Assembly: GCA_002430925.1 (NCBI GenBank)
Contig: DJDD01000109.1
Span: forward strand, 1-7,260
Origin: Flavobacteriales bacterium UBA5933
Lineage (GTDB): Bacteria > Bacteroidota > Bacteroidia > Flavobacteriales > Weeksellaceae
Length of the DNA: 7,260 bases
Reading direction: 5' to 3'
Below the pieces are notes generated by a model. It saw only the letters and a list, made by a program, of their open reading frames with translations, was not told where the DNA came from and did not search any database. Positions 5,457 through 7,260 of this stretch are shown in pieces. The translations under genes and the position numbers were made by a program. Numbering within the stretch: position 1 is the first letter of the stretch; each line of letters begins with the position of its first letter.

Positions 5457-7031
5457 ATGGAACCAATGACAACAATAATTATTGCGATTGTTACATTAAT
5501 TATAGGTGCCACGGTAGGATATTTTTTATCAAAGAAATCGGTTGATAAGCAAAACCAAGAATTGATAAACGAGGCTACTCGTAAAGCGCAATCTTTGATT
5601 AATGATGCTGAAAAGGATGGCGAAGCCATTAAAAAAGAAAAGATTTTTCAGGCGAAAGAAAAATTTTTAGAATTAAAATCTAAGCACGAAGAAGTTGTAA
5701 ATCAGAGAGAAAGAAAGGTTTCTGATGCAGAGCTTAGAGTAAAAGAAAGAGAAGAAAGAATAAAATCAGATTTAGCTGAAATACATAAACAAAAAGATCA
5801 AATAAAATCTGAAAAAGGAAATATACAAGCACGCACTGAAAAGTTAAATATTAAGCAGAAAGAAATTGATGCCATGCACAATAAACAAGTAGAAATACTT
5901 GAAAGAATTTCAAATTATTCTGCTGAAGAAGCTCGTGCTGAATTGATCGAAGTTTTAAAAGATGAGGCTAAAACTAAGGCTCAAGCTCATATCCAAGAAA
6001 TTATGGAAGAAGCTGAGTTGGATGCGAAAAACGAAGCTAGAAAAATTGTTATTTCATCAATTCAAAGGATAGGAACAGAACAAGCGATAGAAAATGCAGT
6101 TTCTGTATTTAATATAGAATCTGATGAGATAAAAGGTAGAATTATTGGTCGTGAAGGGCGTAATATTCGTGCGATAGAAGCTGCAACTGGTGTAGAGGTT
6201 ATCGTTGATGATACACCTGAGGCTATTATTCTTTCTTGTTTTGATCCTGTAAGACGTGAGATCGCTCGTCTTTCATTGCATCGTTTAGTAACTGATGGAC
6301 GTATACATCCTGCAAGAATTGAAGAAGTTGTTGCTAAAACAACGAAACAAATTGAGGATGAAATCATAGAAGTTGGTAAAAAAACTATTCTTGATTTAGG
6401 AATACACGGATTACACAAAGATTTAGTTCGTATTGTTGGTCGTATGAAATATAGATCTTCTTATGGACAAAACTTATTACAACACTCACGTGAAGTAGCT
6501 AACTTAGCTGGTACTTTAGCTGCTGAGTTAGGATTAAATCCTAAATTAGCTAAAAGAGCAGGTTTATTACATGATATAGGTAAAGTTCCTGAACAAGAAT
6601 CAGAATTACCTCACGCGATTTTAGGAATGCAATGGGCAGAAAAATACGGAGAACACCCTGACGTTATTAACGCAATTGGGGCTCACCATGACGAAATAGA
6701 GATGACGTCTTTAATTTCGCCAATTATTCAGGTTGCTGATGCTATTTCTGGAGCTCGCCCTGGAGCTCGTCGTCAAGTTGTAGAATCATATATGCAACGT
6801 TTAAAAGATTTAGAAGCTACTGCTTTAAATTTTGATGGAGTTGAAAAAGCATATGCAATACAAGCAGGTCGTGAATTGCGTGTCATAGTAGAAAGTGATA
6901 AAGTAGATGATGCAAAAGCTTCAGAATTATCATTTTTAATTTCTGATAAAATTCAGAATGAAATGACTTATCCAGGTCAAGTTCGTGTAACTGTTATTAG
7001 AGAAACAAGAGCTGTTAATATAGCAAGATAA
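5457..7031 (+). CDS. rny: Ribonuclease Y
   Basis: A 524-residue membrane-anchored endoribonuclease that starts mRNA decay, of normal family length (about 520). An N-terminal transmembrane helix spans about residues 5-24 (TIIIAIVTLIIGATVGYFL). A long charged coiled coil follows to about 195. A KH RNA-binding domain lies at about 210-280 with its GxxG loop as GREG (231-234). The HD metal-dependent catalytic domain covers about 335-430, with H343 (LLQHSREVA), the HD pair H372-D373 (GLLHDIGKVPE), H410-H411 and D428 (VADAISGARPGARR). A conserved C-terminal domain ends the protein. All expected catalytic residues are present. ATG at 5457 is taken as start; ATG at 5466 would remove only three residues. 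Neither has a clear ribosome binding site. The start lies 22 nt after the T-run of the 6S gene, and no separate promoter match is seen between them, so transcription may come from upstream. Confidence 0.96.
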   Translation: MEPMTTIIIAIVTLIIGATVGYFLSKKSVDKQNQELINEATRKAQSLINDAEKDGEAIKKEKIFQAKEKFLELKSKHEEVVNQRERKVSDAELRVKEREERIKSDLAEIHKQKDQIKSEKGNIQARTEKLNIKQKEIDAMHNKQVEILERISNYSAEEARAELIEVLKDEAKTKAQAHIQEIMEEAELDAKNEARKIVISSIQRIGTEQAIENAVSVFNIESDEIKGRIIGREGRNIRAIEAATGVEVIVDDTPEAIILSCFDPVRREIARLSLHRLVTDGRIHPARIEEVVAKTTKQIEDEIIEVGKKTILDLGIHGLHKDLVRIVGRMKYRSSYGQNLLQHSREVANLAGTLAAELGLNPKLAKRAGLLHDIGKVPEQESELPHAILGMQWAEKYGEHPDVINAIGAHHDEIEMTSLISPIIQVADAISGARPGARRQVVESYMQRLKDLEATALNFDGVEKAYAIQAGRELRVIVESDKVDDAKASELSFLISDKIQNEMTYPGQVRVTVIRETRAVNIAR

Positions 7032-7050
7032 AAAATAAAATTATCCTTAT

Positions 7051-7090
7051 AAATAGGCAAATCTTGAGAATAGATTTGCCTATTTTTTTT
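7051..7090 (+). terminator. Strong intrinsic terminator after rny
   Basis: AAATAGGCAAATCT (7051-7064) pairs perfectly with AGATTTGCCTATTT (7072-7085), a 14-bp stem with a 7-nt loop, and a run of eight T residues (7083-7090) ends it. It starts 19 nt after the rny stop codon and closes the zapB-like/zapA/6S/rny group. Confidence 0.93.
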
Positions 7091-7104
7091 CATTAAAAAT
7101 AATT

Positions 7105-7135
7105 AACTATATTTAGTTGTTGTTAAAATATAGTT
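7105..7135. repeat. Inverted repeat (hairpin) downstream of rny
   Basis: AACTATATTT (7105-7114) is the exact reverse complement of AAATATAGTT (7126-7135), with an 11-nt loop containing GTTGTTGTTA. It lacks GC pairs apart from one and has no T-run, so it is unlikely to be a second terminator. It may be an operator or chance AT-rich pairing. Confidence 0.35.
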
Positions 7136-7159
7136 TATGAATTGAAATCTTATGAATTG
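7135..7159. repeat. Ten-base direct repeat
   Basis: TTATGAATTG occurs at 7135-7144 and again at 7150-7159, in phase at 15 bp. It sits upstream of an imperfect palindrome and a promoter-like element, so it could be a tandem protein-binding site for the next gene. No known factor is recognised, and chance is possible in such AT-rich DNA. Confidence 0.35.
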
Positions 7160-7172
7160 TAAATTAATTAAT

Positions 7173-7188
7173 TAACAACTTGTTGATA
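7173..7188. promoter_or_regulatory. Imperfect palindrome containing a DnaA-box-like sequence
   Basis: TAACAAC-TT-GTTGATA pairs at six of seven positions. The segment TGTTGATAA (7181-7189) differs by one base from the complement of the E. coli DnaA box TTATCCACA. A regulator or DnaA site is possible; one box alone does not show function. Confidence 0.25.
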
Positions 7189-7238
7189 ACCTTTTCAATT
7201 TTTAATATTTGAAAATTTTTAATTGTAAAATGTTATCT

Positions 7239-7246
7239 TAATTTTG
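7239..7246 (+). promoter_or_regulatory. Possible -7 promoter element for a gene beyond the right edge
   Basis: TAATTTTG matches the Bacteroidota -7 consensus TAnnTTTG exactly. TTG triplets upstream lie at spacings of 13 and 27, outside the usual range of about 17-23. It would start transcription at about 7253, so the next gene, if on this strand, starts outside the window. Confidence 0.45.
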
Positions 7247-7260
7247 GAAATAGAGCGTTG

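Noticed and set aside
5378..5629. Minus-strand open frame of 83 codons
   Set aside because: It is antisense to the 3' half of the 6S RNA and the start of rny. Its composition is that of a reverse-strand shadow, and it has no promoter or domain.
6062..6418. Minus-strand open frame of 118 codons rich in Ile, Ser and Cys
   Set aside because: It lies wholly inside the KH/HD coding part of rny on the opposite strand, a shadow of conserved codons.
7091..7260. Chromosomal replication origin
   Set aside because: Only one DnaA-box-like site with a mismatch is seen, and no dnaA or dnaN gene is present. AT-richness alone is not enough.
1..7260. CRISPR array, insertion sequence, tRNA or rRNA gene, phage or defence system
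   Set aside because: No regularly spaced repeats, transposase or integrase, cloverleaf or rRNA signature was seen on either strand. All large genes are housekeeping or envelope genes.

Overview
The window is AT-rich DNA that looks chromosomal and most probably comes from a member of the Bacteroidota, class Flavobacteriia. The evidence is a TonB-dependent receptor with an N-terminal carboxypeptidase-regulatory-like domain, signal peptides ending in FAQ or FGQ, little Shine-Dalgarno sequence before most starts, promoters fitting the Bacteroidota -7 consensus TAnnTTTG, and a 6S RNA with Flavobacteriia-like context. Genus cannot be decided from the sequence.

Layout: positions 1-227 hold the cut-off end of a structured intergenic element (about 1-90) and a strong bidirectional terminator (161-193). 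On the minus strand, a secreted M23 (LytM-type) metallopeptidase (2614-4299) is followed by a TonB-dependent outer-membrane receptor (228-2666), and the two genes overlap by 53 nt. A 258-bp divergent promoter region (4300-4557) separates them from the plus-strand group. That group is a small ZapB-like coiled-coil protein (4558-4902), zapA (4912-5202), a 6S RNA gene (about 5246-5434) and rny, encoding RNase Y (5457-7031). A strong terminator follows at 7051-7090. The last 170 bases are non-coding, with a hairpin, a short direct repeat, an imperfect palindrome and a promoter-like -7 element for a gene beyond the edge.

How the parts fit: the plus-strand group joins FtsZ-ring assembly (ZapA and the coiled-coil partner), global control of RNA polymerase (6S RNA) and mRNA decay (RNase Y). 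The minus-strand group is envelope-directed: a peptidoglycan-type hydrolase and an outer-membrane transporter. The richest feature is the 6S RNA, which does not appear as an ORF. It has an 11-bp perfect closing helix followed by seven T residues. A hexamer duplicated inside it gives the 3' strand two mutually exclusive pairing partners. The RNA ends only 22 nt before the rny start codon, so rny expression may depend on read-through of the 6S 3' end. No wholly new system was found; the ordinary genes are intact.
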